Shown: positions 25,139-33,877, counted from the first letter of the stretch. The stretch is DNA of 64,000 nucleotides from JACRGC01 sp041305345 (GCA_041305345.1 JBFYLP010000005.1:186001-250000), one strand, 5' to 3'. The notes: generated by a model from the sequence alone, not told the origin. Numbers and translations are program-made.

Positions 25139-25651
25139 TTAATCTCCAACTGATTCAATATTTATTTTAAAAATATTTGGCCAAACGTCTAAATCTACTC
25201 TAAATACTTGTAATCCAATAATAGTTTCTTCTCCATATTTAATTTGATTTTTTGTTAATTTACCCTTTCCGGTCTTGATTTCTACCCAATTGAAAGCTTT
25301 CTTTGTAATATAGGGCTCTTGGATATGGTATCGCACATTATAATCGTTTTTAGGTGTTTTTTTGAAGCTAAATTTTAAAGAAACAGTTAAAAAATCATAT
25401 ACGAACGAGGGGTCATTTTCCCTATTATTTGTCGGACGACTGAACTTCCGAACTTCCTCGGCAATATCATCTGGTAACTTGACTTCAATACGTTCATAGC
25501 CATAACGAAAGATTAATTTGTTGTCAGGTTTTAAGGTTCGATAAATTTCCTCAAGGCTTATAACTGCATATTCGTTTTTTTCAGAAAAATGTTCAAATAT
25601 TAATTCTCCGATATCTCCCCTGATTTTCTCATTTGTTAGGATATCGCCCAT
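25139..25651 (-). CDS. AT-rich hypothetical protein, possible PD-(D/E)xK nuclease
   Basis: 170 aa from ATG at 25651, with a TTATTTATAAG box about 35 bp upstream. It is much richer in A+T than its neighbours and uses A/T-ending codons, which suggests recent acquisition. The early GDIGELIFEHF and the later WVEIKTGKGKLTKNQIKYGEE resemble the E...(D/E)xK core of PD-(D/E)xK nucleases (resolvase or restriction-like), with the E-x-K as catalytic residues. No partner methylase is nearby. Nuclease assignment is tentative; an anti-phage or DNA repair role is possible. Confidence 0.6.
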   Translation of the reverse strand: MGDILTNEKIRGDIGELIFEHFSEKNEYAVISLEEIYRTLKPDNKLIFRYGYERIEVKLPDDIAEEVRKFSRPTNNRENDPSFVYDFLTVSLKFSFKKTPKNDYNVRYHIQEPYITKKAFNWVEIKTGKGKLTKNQIKYGEETIIGLQVFRVDLDVWPNIFKINIESVGD

Positions 25652-25733
25652 AATGGTCAACAATCTTAGCTTAAAACATACTTATAAATAAGCCCAATTC
25701 AAGAGAGAGTAGTCATTCATTGAGGTGGGGAAT

Positions 25734-25853
25734 ATGAAAACCGATTACAGATGCCCGGCGTGCGGGGGGATTTCACTAGTTGCGAAGGATTGCGGCACGA
25801 AGGGCTGCAGGCTTGAAGGAAAGCCATTGAAGAAGCACGAGCATAAGATCTGA
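25734..25853 (+). CDS. 39-aa zinc-ribbon protein
   Basis: MKTDYRCPACGG at the N-terminus gives one CxxC, and DCGTKGC gives a second pair, so the protein could bind one zinc ion. A strong TGAGGTGGGGAAT ribosome site precedes the ATG at 25734. The C-terminus is basic (KPLKKHEHKI). Too short for confident naming; small single zinc ribbons are common in archaea. Confidence 0.7.
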   Translation: MKTDYRCPACGGISLVAKDCGTKGCRLEGKPLKKHEHKI

Positions 25854-25911
25854 CGGGGAAGATTCAAAGTTAATATATACCTAGCGCACTTACTCCTAAT
25901 TGTGGGTAAAA

Positions 25912-26307
25912 ATGGTTCAAGTGCGAAAGGTGCTGATTTTCGGGGCAGCCATATGGTTCGCCTTGGCATTCATCTGGAGTGCGCTTGGTTCCGCAGGCGA
26001 ACAGCTAAGGCTTTTCAGCGCCACGGATGTTGCGCTCTTGATGATCCCCATATCAGTGATCGTGATCGTTTTTGGCGCAATCAAGTACTTGAAGGAAATA
26101 CACGCGCAATATGAGCAGGAGGGGCTCGAGGTCGCAGCCATATGGTCGCTTGAGGCGCTTTTCCTCGAGGCGCTCATCGTTGGCGTTCTCTACGGCCAGG
26201 GAATAGACCATTTCCTGCTCATCTCAACGTGGCTTGGTGTGGCGTTCAAATTCGTCTTCCCGCTTGCTGCGGGCTTTTATATGCAGCACACGATGACCGA
26301 ATCCTAG
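25912..26307 (+). CDS. Membrane protein with four hydrophobic segments
   Basis: 131 aa from ATG at 25912, with a TTAATATATACC box about 30 bp upstream. Hydrophobic segments lie near residues 7-25, 38-58, 75-95 and 100-125. Short loops with SAGEQLRLFSATD and KEIHAQYEQEGLE. No family recognised. Probably its own transcript. Confidence 0.65.
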   Translation: MVQVRKVLIFGAAIWFALAFIWSALGSAGEQLRLFSATDVALLMIPISVIVIVFGAIKYLKEIHAQYEQEGLEVAAIWSLEALFLEALIVGVLYGQGIDHFLLISTWLGVAFKFVFPLAAGFYMQHTMTES

Positions 26308-26340
26308 AGCTTTCGCAAAGGAAGCGGCCCTTTTGGACCA

Positions 26341-27111
26341 TTATCGGAATAGGCTGGCCGCTTCTTCTTCAATCTTCAGTGCTATTGGTTTTTCGTGGTT
26401 GAGCCGGATTATCTTGAAAAGGAGGATTTCAGAAGGCTCATCGCCGGTCTTTAAGGATGCCTTGGCGTTGAGGGCAAGGTCAGCTGAAAAATTCTCGAGA
26501 ATTGCCGGATTGGCGCGTTCCTCCTTCTCCTCCGAACTTGCGCCGTACGCCTTTTGCTTGATCCTTCGGAGCATCTCACGCTCTTCCTTGAACTGCGGCT
26601 GCTGCTGCTTATAAAGCGAAAGCAGGCCGAAGGTGGAGGCGGAGTTCAGGTAGGATTGCATCTTGAGGGGCGATGGGATGAATTCGGCCTTTCCAAGAGC
26701 CTCCTCATCCGTAATGCCAAAGCGCTCTGCTGCCTTGGGCGTCCCCAATAACGCGTCAAAAAGCCTGCGCCTATCCTCAGCATCTAGTTTGACGCCCTTC
26801 TGGTAGAAGAGCTCGTATAGCGGCTGGAGGTTCGCGCATAGCAAGGGCCAATTGGAGCGCTCGACTTTGAACATGTCAAGATAATTTGCATTCACAAGAA
26901 GCGTAGTCGCATTGGAAATCCTTCCCGTATTCACGCTTTTTTCCTGCCCCCTGCAATAGAGGATGCTATATGCATCAATAATCCTCCTTGGCGTTCCGAA
27001 ATATGCGGAATATGCCCTGGCAGTAAGCCCCGAAAGCGTCAAATGCTGGTATTTTATCCGCTCAAAACCTTCGATTTTTGGGATCCTTGCACGTTTCTTC
27101 CCACTTGCCAT
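26341..27111 (-). CDS. Hypothetical protein, Lys/Arg-rich
   Basis: 256 aa, no signal peptide or membrane segment and no named family. Residues 1-50 are basic and include LTLSGLTARAYSAYFGTPRRIIDAYSILY, which could form a helix-turn-helix-like unit, but this is weak. The rest is helical with charged stretches (EEREMLRRIKQKAY). A TATA-like CTATATAAAAAA about 27 bp before the ATG and a 19-bp dyad just upstream of that imply a regulated leaderless transcript. Confidence 0.6.
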   Translation of the reverse strand: MASGKKRARIPKIEGFERIKYQHLTLSGLTARAYSAYFGTPRRIIDAYSILYCRGQEKSVNTGRISNATTLLVNANYLDMFKVERSNWPLLCANLQPLYELFYQKGVKLDAEDRRRLFDALLGTPKAAERFGITDEEALGKAEFIPSPLKMQSYLNSASTFGLLSLYKQQQPQFKEEREMLRRIKQKAYGASSEEKEERANPAILENFSADLALNAKASLKTGDEPSEILLFKIIRLNHEKPIALKIEEEAASLFR

Positions 27112-27143
27112 AAAACCGCCTTTTTGACCTTTTTTTATATAGA

Positions 27144-27162
27144 ATATACCACATAGGTATAT
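27144..27162. promoter_or_regulatory. 19-bp perfect inverted repeat between two TATA-like boxes
   Basis: ATATACC-ACATA-GGTATAT is a perfect 7-5-7 dyad. It touches the upstream edge of the minus-strand TATA box (27131-27142) and contains a plus-strand TATA-like GGTATATAAAT (27156-27166). This is a typical repressor-site location for divergent transcription. Confidence 0.5.
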
Positions 27163-27184
27163 AAATTATGGCATTTTGGGGGCG

Positions 27185-27244
27185 GAAACGCTTAACGATA
27201 CAGGACGCCTCCTGGCAGGTTTTTCACCATTAATGGGTTTTTTT
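27185..27244 (+). ncRNA. Possible short RNA between TATA-like box and T7 run
   Basis: The region 27112-27438 has no gene. From the plus-strand TATA-like box at 27156 a transcript would start near 27185, contain a GCC-TCCT-GGC hairpin, and end at CCATTAATGG followed by T7 (27227-27244), which looks like a terminator. No RNA family is recognised. The rest of the gap (27245-27438) holds only the promoter of the next gene. Confidence 0.2.
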
Positions 27245-27405
27245 GGCGGTTATGAAAATACTGCGGGAAAGGGGAATAAATGGTGCCGGCTTTGGAGGAT
27301 GCGAAAAAAAGTCCGCGGATGAGGAGCCCTGCAGCCATTAATTTTTTTTCCTGCCCGCATTTGTTGATGCATACGTTTCGAAAACTTCCGGGGGATGCCT
27401 CAGAT

Positions 27406-27415
27406 AAATATAAAA
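27406..27415 (+). promoter_or_regulatory. TATA box of the PEGA-domain protein gene
   Basis: AAATATAAAA is centred 28 bp before ATG 27439, as expected for a leaderless transcript. It also argues against a longer in-frame start at 27280. Confidence 0.5.
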
Positions 27416-27438
27416 TGTACTGCGCCCCTAACGTAAGT

Positions 27439-28374
27439 ATGGATATTATAAAAAAATTTTTGCTGCTGCTTGTGGCGTTCCTGTTATTGGGCGACTTGGG
27501 AATGCCTCCGCTGCCAGTTGATGCGTCAATAGCCCCCTCCCCGGAAATTTCTGGCACCCCTAGGGGTACCTTGGATGTGAGCTCGATGCCAAGCGGGGCG
27601 CTCATCAGTTATTATGTGGGGGAGAGAAAGACGGCAGTTGGAAAGGCGCCCGCGGTATTCCAGGTGCCCGAAGGCGGGGTGTACCTAGAATTGGTGCTCG
27701 AGGGCTATCAGGCATATAAAAAGGGGGTCTACATTACGGCAGGAAGGACCGTAAGCATGGTAGTTATGCTTGAGCCGATCCCCTCCATTTCACCCACTTC
27801 AAGCCCCAAACCTACTGCAATGGATTATGCGTGCTCCCAGAAAACACTGGAGGAGAGGGTAAGGTGCAAATACTCCCTCACCGAAGCGAAAAGGCAAGGC
27901 CTTGTGCCAGAGGAATGCAGGGAACTTGGAGGCACGCTCGAATCGGATTGCATCCGCAGCATAACGGCATTGGAGGCGTGCAATAAGGAAAAGCGTGACG
28001 AGGATAGGGAGGCCTGTGCCAGGGAAGTGCTGCAGCTTAAGGATGCAAGGCAGATGAAAACGTCCTGTGAGCGCAAGAAGGTCGCATCGCAACGGCTCGA
28101 ATGCCTCTCAAATCTCAGGGAAGGGTACCATTCATTGATCAAGTACAGGTTAAGGAGCCTTGTTGATAAGGCGGAGAGATTATCGAAATTGGGGGTCGGG
28201 GAGGAGAGGGCGATCGAACTGGTCATTTCCCTGGAGGAGAAGAGGAAGGAGTTCGACGAAGCCACGAATCTCGAGCAACGCAAGCAGGCGATATGGGAGG
28301 CGCAACGCATTTGGGGCGATTTCAAGGCGGATGCGGTTAGGCAATTAAAGGCGCTAAATGAGGGGAAAAAATGA
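27439..28374 (+). CDS. Secreted PEGA-domain protein with Cys/Lys-rich coiled C-terminus
   Basis: 311 aa from ATG at 27439. The N-terminal MDIIKKFLLLLVAFLLLG is a signal peptide, followed by a short Pro/Ser linker. Residues about 50-115 are a PEGA domain (GTLDVSSMPSGALISYYVGERK... GGVYLELVLEGYQAYKKG), which usually sits on the surface and binds other proteins or wall material. After a second linker (PSISPTSSPKPT) the C-terminal 190 residues are helical with regularly spaced Cys (CSQKTLEERVRCKYSL, CRELGGTLESDCIRS), suggesting disulfide-tied helices. Overlaps the next gene by 4 nt. Confidence 0.75.
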   Translation: MDIIKKFLLLLVAFLLLGDLGMPPLPVDASIAPSPEISGTPRGTLDVSSMPSGALISYYVGERKTAVGKAPAVFQVPEGGVYLELVLEGYQAYKKGVYITAGRTVSMVVMLEPIPSISPTSSPKPTAMDYACSQKTLEERVRCKYSLTEAKRQGLVPEECRELGGTLESDCIRSITALEACNKEKRDEDREACAREVLQLKDARQMKTSCERKKVASQRLECLSNLREGYHSLIKYRLRSLVDKAERLSKLGVGEERAIELVISLEEKRKEFDEATNLEQRKQAIWEAQRIWGDFKADAVRQLKALNEGKK

Positions 28375-28577
28375 TGAAAATCCTGCCATTCCTGCTGCTT
28401 TTGGCATTGATGCTGGCAATCGGGTGCACCGAGGAGGGAAGCGGAAAAAACATATCGACCACGGTTCCGAAGGAAAAGGCAGCGGCAAATGCAACCAACA
28501 GCACCTACGTGGTGCCTCCGGACTTGATTTCAGATACTCTTGACGAATCGATCAAGGAGCTCGAAATCGTGGGCTAG
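28371..28577 (+). CDS. Small lipoprotein
   Basis: 68 aa, overlapping the PEGA gene as ATGA. The N-terminal LLLLALMLAIGC is a lipobox-like signal ending at Cys19, so the mature 50-residue protein would be lipid-anchored outside. The rest is hydrophilic with N-glycosylation-type NxS/T sites (NIS, NAT, NST). No family recognised; probably a partner of the PEGA protein. Confidence 0.7.
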   Translation: MMKILPFLLLLALMLAIGCTEEGSGKNISTTVPKEKAAANATNSTYVVPPDLISDTLDESIKELEIVG

Positions 28578-28690
28578 GCCAATCGCCTATTGGCCGTAAT
28601 TTTTGAATTCTTGAATGAAAAATCAGAATTTGGGAAGCACTTAAAAACTTTCCTTCCGTAACAAACTACCTAATTTTGGGGGGGATTTGT

Positions 28691-29968
28691 ATGAGCGATG
28701 CGGCTTATGACATCATAATCGTTGGCGGCGGGCCGGGCGGCTCTTCTTGTGCGGCGTTCCTTGGCAAGATGGGCCATAGGGTGCTGCTGCTAGACAAGCA
28801 GAAATTCCCAAGGGACAAGACGTGCGGGGATGCGATTTCGGGCAAGTCGCGGGGAGTCCTTAGGGACCTTGGCATCGTGGACATCGTCGAAGAGGCCCCC
28901 CACTCAAAGGTGTTTGGCGTTGCGTTCAGTTCCCCCGATGGCACTTTCGTCGACATACCAATCCCGCAGGATAGGGGGATGGATTACGGCTATTGCTGCA
29001 GGAGGAACGTTTATGACAACCTGCTCTTCCAATACATCAAGAAATTTTCCAACATTACGGTGATGGAGGAATTCGAGGTTACGGACATCATCAAGGACGG
29101 GGAAAAGGTAGATGGTGTGAAGGGCACGGACAAGAAAACGGGCACGGAAAAGGCTTTCCGGGCAAAAATCATCGTGGGCGCCGATGGCGCGCTTTCAGTT
29201 GTGGCAAGGAAGCTTGGCCTTGGCGAAACCGACCCCAACCACAATTGCACCGCGGTAAGGGGGTATTTCAGGGGGGTAAAAGGCACGAAAAACAGCATCG
29301 AATTGCATTTCGTCGAGTCGATCATCCCGGGCTATTTTTGGATTTTCCCAATGGAGGATGGGATTGTGAATGTCGGCGCTGGCATCCTGACTTCGGACAT
29401 GCAGCAAAAGAAGATGAACCTCAAGGAGGAGGTCATGAAGATCATCAATGAAAATCCCATGTTCAAGGATAGGTTTGCGGGTTCTGAGCAGCTTGCATAT
29501 GACCAGGATGGAAAGCTCATTCCGGTGAAGGATGGGATCAGGGGATGGAACCTGCCCCTCGGGTCGGCGCATAGGAAGGTGCACGGCGAGGGATTCGTGC
29601 TTCTTGGCGATGCCGCAAGCCTGATCGACCCTTTTTCCGGGGAGGGAATCGGGAATGCCATGACTTCCGGAAAGCTTGCATCTGCAACGATTCATAAGGC
29701 CTTGCAGGCAAATGATTTCTCTGCAAAGCTGCTTAGCGAATATGAGACCAACCTCTACAATCTTCTTTGGAGGGAGCTCAACAACAGCTGGAAGATGCAA
29801 AAACGCGGGAAAACCAAGTGGCTAGTAAACCTCGTGCTGAAAAAAGCCGCAAACAACAAGGAGATGAGGGAATTCATCGCCTCGAGCCTTATTGACCAGC
29901 ACGCAAGGCAGGGATTTGGCTCGCCGATGTTCTATATGAAGGTGCTGCTTACCCCGCCCCTTTGGTGA
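28691..29968 (+). CDS. Geranylgeranyl reductase-family FAD enzyme
   Basis: 425 aa from ATG at 28691, with a GGGGGGGAT site. The FAD motif is IIVGGGPGGSSCAAFL; the KTCGDAISGKSRGVLRDLG block, the GADGALSVVARKLG motif and the LLGDAASLIDPFSGEGIG motif match archaeal geranylgeranyl/digeranylgeranylglycerophospholipid reductases. These saturate the isoprenoid chains of archaeal membrane lipids, though some members act on other prenyl compounds. Its last 75 bp contain the source copy of a 44-bp repeat that recurs about 150 bp downstream (see repeats). Confidence 0.88.
   Translation: MSDAAYDIIIVGGGPGGSSCAAFLGKMGHRVLLLDKQKFPRDKTCGDAISGKSRGVLRDLGIVDIVEEAPHSKVFGVAFSSPDGTFVDIPIPQDRGMDYGYCCRRNVYDNLLFQYIKKFSNITVMEEFEVTDIIKDGEKVDGVKGTDKKTGTEKAFRAKIIVGADGALSVVARKLGLGETDPNHNCTAVRGYFRGVKGTKNSIELHFVESIIPGYFWIFPMEDGIVNVGAGILTSDMQQKKMNLKEEVMKIINENPMFKDRFAGSEQLAYDQDGKLIPVKDGIRGWNLPLGSAHRKVHGEGFVLLGDAASLIDPFSGEGIGNAMTSGKLASATIHKALQANDFSAKLLSEYETNLYNLLWRELNNSWKMQKRGKTKWLVNLVLKKAANNKEMREFIASSLIDQHARQGFGSPMFYMKVLLTPPLW
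29892..29935 (+). repeat. Direct repeat copy 1 (44 bp), inside the reductase gene
   Basis: Identical to 30043-30086. It encodes the segment after LI in the C-terminus of the reductase, so this is the functional original. Confidence 0.9.
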
Positions 29969-30028
29969 ACTGGGCAATTAATCAGACTGGGAAGGAAATG
30001 CCACACCACTGCTTCCGTAATAGCACAC

Positions 30029-30044
30029 TAATCCGCATCAATTT
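30029..30044 (+). repeat. 16-bp direct repeat TAATCCGCATCAATTT copy 1
   Basis: The same 16 bp occurs at 30088-30103 and flanks the second 44-bp copy on both sides. This bracketed layout points to template slippage or a small duplicative insertion. Confidence 0.85.
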
Positions 30045-30086
30045 GACCAGCACGCAAGGCAGGGATTTGGCTCGCCGATGTTCTAT
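30043..30086 (+). repeat. Direct repeat copy 2 (44 bp), intergenic
   Basis: Exact copy of 29892-29935, lying outside any gene, bracketed by the 16-bp repeats. It abuts the 3' end of the isochorismatase-fold gene. Confidence 0.9.
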
Positions 30087-30087
30087 T

Positions 30088-30103
30088 TAATCCGCATCAA
30101 TTT
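30088..30103 (+). repeat. 16-bp direct repeat copy 2
   Basis: Same 16 bp as 30029-30044. It contains the stop region of the minus-strand isochorismatase-fold gene. Confidence 0.85.
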
Positions 30104-30747
30104 TCAGTCAAAGGAAGCTCCCGCAGCACCTTTTCGGTCGTGACCACGTGCACTCCAGCAGCCTGCATCTGCCGGATTGAAAGCTCGCCGTCGGTGGGCT
30201 TCACATTGAATGATTTTGACGCATCCGATACGAGGTATACTTCTATCCCCATCCTGCGCATCTCGAGCGCTGCGGAGCGGACCGCATAATCGGTCGATAT
30301 GCCATAGAGGACCGCCCGCTTGACGTTCAAAAGCCTAAGTATTTTTGCGGCATTGGGATTGCTAAAAACGTTGTGCTTTTGCTTTTGCAGGATTATTTCC
30401 CTCTTTTTTAGCGCCCTTTTAAGCTGCGCATCGGAATATTTCCGGCTCTCAATTACGGCGGGCATCCTTGGTGCGGTTTCCCTTATCTTCTTCTGGCCGG
30501 GAGTGCCGTCCATGCAGTGGAGCGGGAATGGGCCGCCCCAGATCGAAAGTTCGGACATCTCGGCAGACTTGTATTTTTCAGTCCCGAAATGCCTGGCCAT
30601 GCTCGAAATTATCTTGAGCCTTCGCTTCCTTGCAAAGGAAGTAAGCTTCTTTAGGTTTTGGCGTATGTTTTCGGCATTCGGTACCGGAAACTTGCCGTGC
30701 GAAAGGATATAATCGTTTTGAGTATCCGAATCGAAGAAAACCAGCAT
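30097..30747 (-). CDS. Isochorismatase-family protein lacking the catalytic cysteine
   Basis: 216 aa. The fold is clear: FFDSDTQNDY with the first Asp at residue 7, a Lys-rich strand (IILQKQKHNVFSN) and VLYGISTDYAVRSAALEMRRMG. In nicotinamidases the last block is usually ATDYCV with the nucleophilic Cys; here it is STDYAV. The protein may therefore be inactive as an amidase, or act as an isochorismatase/other hydrolase. No operon partner. Its stop lies in the second copy of a 16-bp repeat. Confidence 0.82.
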   Translation of the reverse strand: MLVFFDSDTQNDYILSHGKFPVPNAENIRQNLKKLTSFARKRRLKIISSMARHFGTEKYKSAEMSELSIWGGPFPLHCMDGTPGQKKIRETAPRMPAVIESRKYSDAQLKRALKKREIILQKQKHNVFSNPNAAKILRLLNVKRAVLYGISTDYAVRSAALEMRRMGIEVYLVSDASKSFNVKPTDGELSIRQMQAAGVHVVTTEKVLRELPLTEN

Positions 30748-30905
30748 TCCCCCAGCACCCCCACCTAGTTAGAATAAGCTTTAGCCTATTTCAACTTAAA
30801 TAGATATGCATTCGCGGGCGAGTGCTGCATCCGGGGATGCGCTTTTTTACCCTTTCCGGCTTGTTTTCCCAACCTCCCGATGTAAAAGAAACATTTAGCG
30901 CAAAT

Positions 30906-30915
30906 ACTTATAAAC
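30906..30915 (+). promoter_or_regulatory. TATA box of the first pilin-like adhesin gene
   Basis: ACTTATAAAC lies 25 bp (centre to ATG) before the start at 30936, so the transcript is probably leaderless; longer in-frame starts would lie upstream of transcription. Confidence 0.55.
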
Positions 30916-30935
30916 GGGCCCGGCCTTATTTGTTT

Positions 30936-33815
30936 ATGCGCAATGGGGGCCAGACCTCGATCGAATACCTTATGCTCATAGGTGCCGCAATATTCTTCGT
31001 CGTTGTTGCCTCCCTTGCAGCAAGGAGCGCGTTCCTGCCTGCTGCGAAATCGGTCCCAACTACTGCTGCGCAAATCGTGACAGCTGCAGCAAGCCTCAAG
31101 ATTACCCCAACCTCAATTGTCCTCCCAACCCCCGCAGGATGCACTCCTGGAAGCGTGTGCTTTTCCGCCTCGATGACAAACAATACTGCTAACTGCTCGC
31201 CAACTGAAACCGTGCAGCCTTGCCAGGATACGTGCATCACATACTGCAGCGCTGATGGCGTTTGCCCCCCGCCCTGCACCGCAGGATGCGAGGCGAAGTG
31301 CATAGGCGCAAGCACCCCGCCTTCCTGCATACTGCATCCCATTCCGGTTGAAGGGACCGGCCCTTTCAACGGCTTTCTCGTTGCCCTTTTCACAAACCTG
31401 CCTCCATCGGTGACGAGTGCAACGCTCAAGTGCTCTTCTTCGGATGCGGGCGCTGCGCGCGCCATAATCTCCGGGGCTGCATACCGCACTTGCAGCTATC
31501 CCGCAGTGGCGACCGAAACCGATTTTCTAGGAAATGCAACTGCCGGAGACATTTCATGCATCAATAAGACACTAGTAAGGCCGGTACCCATCCAGCCGCC
31601 CGAGTGCGTCAGCCTTGTTGCCAATCCCGATGAGGCAACGGGCCCATTTGACAGCACCCTTACAGCGACATTCGCAAATGTCCCCGACGGAACGCCAGCA
31701 CAGCTGAAATGCAACCAAACCGATCCCGGGATGGATGTAGCGGTCACCGGCGGCATTGCGATTAGGACTTGCAGGCACAGGATCACAAGTTCACAGGTGC
31801 AGCATTTCGCGGAAGCATCCGCAATGGGCGCTATATGCCCAACTGAAACGATAACGAATTTGCCAACTCCTCCAAGCTGCACCGTAATAATGGTTCCTGC
31901 AAGTGACAACGGCCCATTCACGGCAAACATATTCGGGAATTTCACGAATCTGGAAACGGGCATCACCCAGGCACTGATAAAATGCACAGAGGCTGATGCA
32001 GGCACGCTGAGGTTCATTATAGGCGGCCAGTACGCATTCCGGACCTGCAGCTATCCGGCCGTTTCCTCCAATACGCCATTTATCGTAAACGTCACTGCCG
32101 GTACTGCAACCTGCACAGCAATCCTTTGGGACCTGAAGGATGCGAGCTGCGTGCTTACCGCCTCTCCAGCTTTGGCAACCGGCCCCTTCCAAAGCAACAT
32201 TTTAGCCACGTTCAGCGACCTGCCGGAGGACACAGTAAATGCGACAATAAGGTGCAATTCAACTGATCCTGGAATCGAGTCATACCTTATTGCGCATAAG
32301 TATGCAACAAGGGTTTGCCCGTATCCTTCCGTATCCTTAAATACTATTTTTACGGCAAACGCCAGCACCCCGCAAGCAAGTTGCATCGCAGCGGTCTCCG
32401 ACCAAAGTGCAGCAGGAAGCGGAAGCTGCACGCTTTCTGCAAGCCCAAGCTCCGCAACGGGCCCATTCCAGTCGCTTATCACTGCAACATTCAGCAGCCT
32501 GCCTTTCGGCATAACAACTGCAACGCTTAGGTGCAACTCAACTGATTCCGGAGTTGTGGTTCCAATCGATGGGCTTGGAAGGGCATCAAGGTTCTGCACA
32601 TACCCGTTCGTTGACTCCCAGTATAGCAGGACTGCAATTGCAGCTGCGGACGGGATATCCTGCACAACAGATGTCACGATTTACTCGCAGCCGCCGTGCG
32701 CCGTCACTTCATGCGACCTAACGACCGGGCAATTCTACAGCCCCGTGATATTCACGGGGTATTCCTCCTCGCCACCCATCATCCCGATATTGGATCCGTC
32801 ACTGCTTTGCAACAACGGCGGCGGACCGTGCTTGGGCGAACCCTGCAGGGTCAGGGGGTCGCAGAGGGGCGAGAACATTTGTGCGCTTATTGAGGACCTT
32901 GGCGACTACGACTGGAACGACTTTGTTTTCTCAACTGAAGTGGAAGCATTCCCCCAGGGCCAGAGGCTGCTGAAGATCACCGTCGAGAGCATCGACAGCG
33001 CGGCGACGAACTGGCCGAAGCTGTTTTTCCAGTCTCCCGCGCCAAAGATCGCAATAGACCTGCAGACCAATGAAACGAAAATCGGCACCGACACCAACTT
33101 CACAGTCTGGCAAAACCCCCACCTTCACGTCGGCGAGACGAAAAGCTATTTCTATGCCGATGCGGGCGCCAACCTTCCACCGCTTTGGACGTACTCGAAG
33201 TGGCCGTTGCCAGTACAGCAGGGGGATTCTAGCGACTTATACTACGATCCCATCATGGATATGGTTTGGGATCCCGACCGCGCGCCTTTGGACCTCTGGG
33301 CATTAGTGGTCGACGAGGCCCCGGACAGCGAACTACGCTTCCAGATTACACAGCAGGCAAATCCAATTGTTGGAACCTTCAGCATCATCTCGAACCGCTA
33401 CCTTCACTACCAGATGTCATATTACGGATCCACATTTGCATCTTCATATGTGACAATACGAGTCACGGACCCTTCGGGCCTATGGGAGGAGAGGCAGTTC
33501 GAGCTTGTTAGGGGAGGGCCGAAACTCGACCTGCCTGAGATCATAAGGATTCCCACATATCAGACGCTTACGCTCGATTTGCACGCGTTCTCCGGGCATA
33601 CGTTCCTCGATAATGATGCCCTGTCTTACTCGGTCGAATATGTGGGCTATGAATTTGGGCCCCCCCTCGCCAATTGCTTTATCTATGCACATGTCCTTAC
33701 CTGCCCATATAACCCCAACTTCAAGGGAATGGGTGGAAACGAGGACGTGATAGTGCGGGTTTCAGACGGGATGGGAGGAAGCAGTTCGGACATAATGAGG
33801 GTATTGGTCAATTGA
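30936..33815 (+). CDS. Large adhesin-like protein with class III signal peptide and five Cys-rich repeats
   Basis: 959 aa. The N-terminus MRNGG-QTSIEYLMLIGAAIFFVVV is an archaeal class III (pilin/flagellin-type) signal peptide: cleavage after Gly5 leaves a hydrophobic helix that can join a pilus-like filament. Five tandem modules of about 88 residues (nt about 31315-32680) share the pattern C-x-L-x-A-x-P-x-x-A-T-GPF, then K/RCNxTDxG and RTCxYP, each with about four Cys. The C-terminus has a DYDWNDFVF block resembling Ca-binding LruC-type domains and two cadherin-like segments. Probably a filament-tip or surface adhesin. Confidence 0.82.
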   Translation: MRNGGQTSIEYLMLIGAAIFFVVVASLAARSAFLPAAKSVPTTAAQIVTAAASLKITPTSIVLPTPAGCTPGSVCFSASMTNNTANCSPTETVQPCQDTCITYCSADGVCPPPCTAGCEAKCIGASTPPSCILHPIPVEGTGPFNGFLVALFTNLPPSVTSATLKCSSSDAGAARAIISGAAYRTCSYPAVATETDFLGNATAGDISCINKTLVRPVPIQPPECVSLVANPDEATGPFDSTLTATFANVPDGTPAQLKCNQTDPGMDVAVTGGIAIRTCRHRITSSQVQHFAEASAMGAICPTETITNLPTPPSCTVIMVPASDNGPFTANIFGNFTNLETGITQALIKCTEADAGTLRFIIGGQYAFRTCSYPAVSSNTPFIVNVTAGTATCTAILWDLKDASCVLTASPALATGPFQSNILATFSDLPEDTVNATIRCNSTDPGIESYLIAHKYATRVCPYPSVSLNTIFTANASTPQASCIAAVSDQSAAGSGSCTLSASPSSATGPFQSLITATFSSLPFGITTATLRCNSTDSGVVVPIDGLGRASRFCTYPFVDSQYSRTAIAAADGISCTTDVTIYSQPPCAVTSCDLTTGQFYSPVIFTGYSSSPPIIPILDPSLLCNNGGGPCLGEPCRVRGSQRGENICALIEDLGDYDWNDFVFSTEVEAFPQGQRLLKITVESIDSAATNWPKLFFQSPAPKIAIDLQTNETKIGTDTNFTVWQNPHLHVGETKSYFYADAGANLPPLWTYSKWPLPVQQGDSSDLYYDPIMDMVWDPDRAPLDLWALVVDEAPDSELRFQITQQANPIVGTFSIISNRYLHYQMSYYGSTFASSYVTIRVTDPSGLWEERQFELVRGGPKLDLPEIIRIPTYQTLTLDLHAFSGHTFLDNDALSYSVEYVGYEFGPPLANCFIYAHVLTCPYNPNFKGMGGNEDVIVRVSDGMGGSSSDIMRVLVN

Positions 33816-33877
33816 AACTAATTCGGAATGCCAAAAAAAGGTGGCTTTTCGGATTCTCGAGATCCTGAAAGCATTTG

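Noticed and set aside
27280..27438. N-terminal extension of the PEGA protein
   Set aside because: The extension lacks a signal peptide at its start and lies upstream of the TATA box; ATG 27439 gives a clean signal peptide.
30822..30935. N-terminal extension of the 959-aa adhesin
   Set aside because: It would bury the class III signal peptide and precede the TATA box at 30906-30915.
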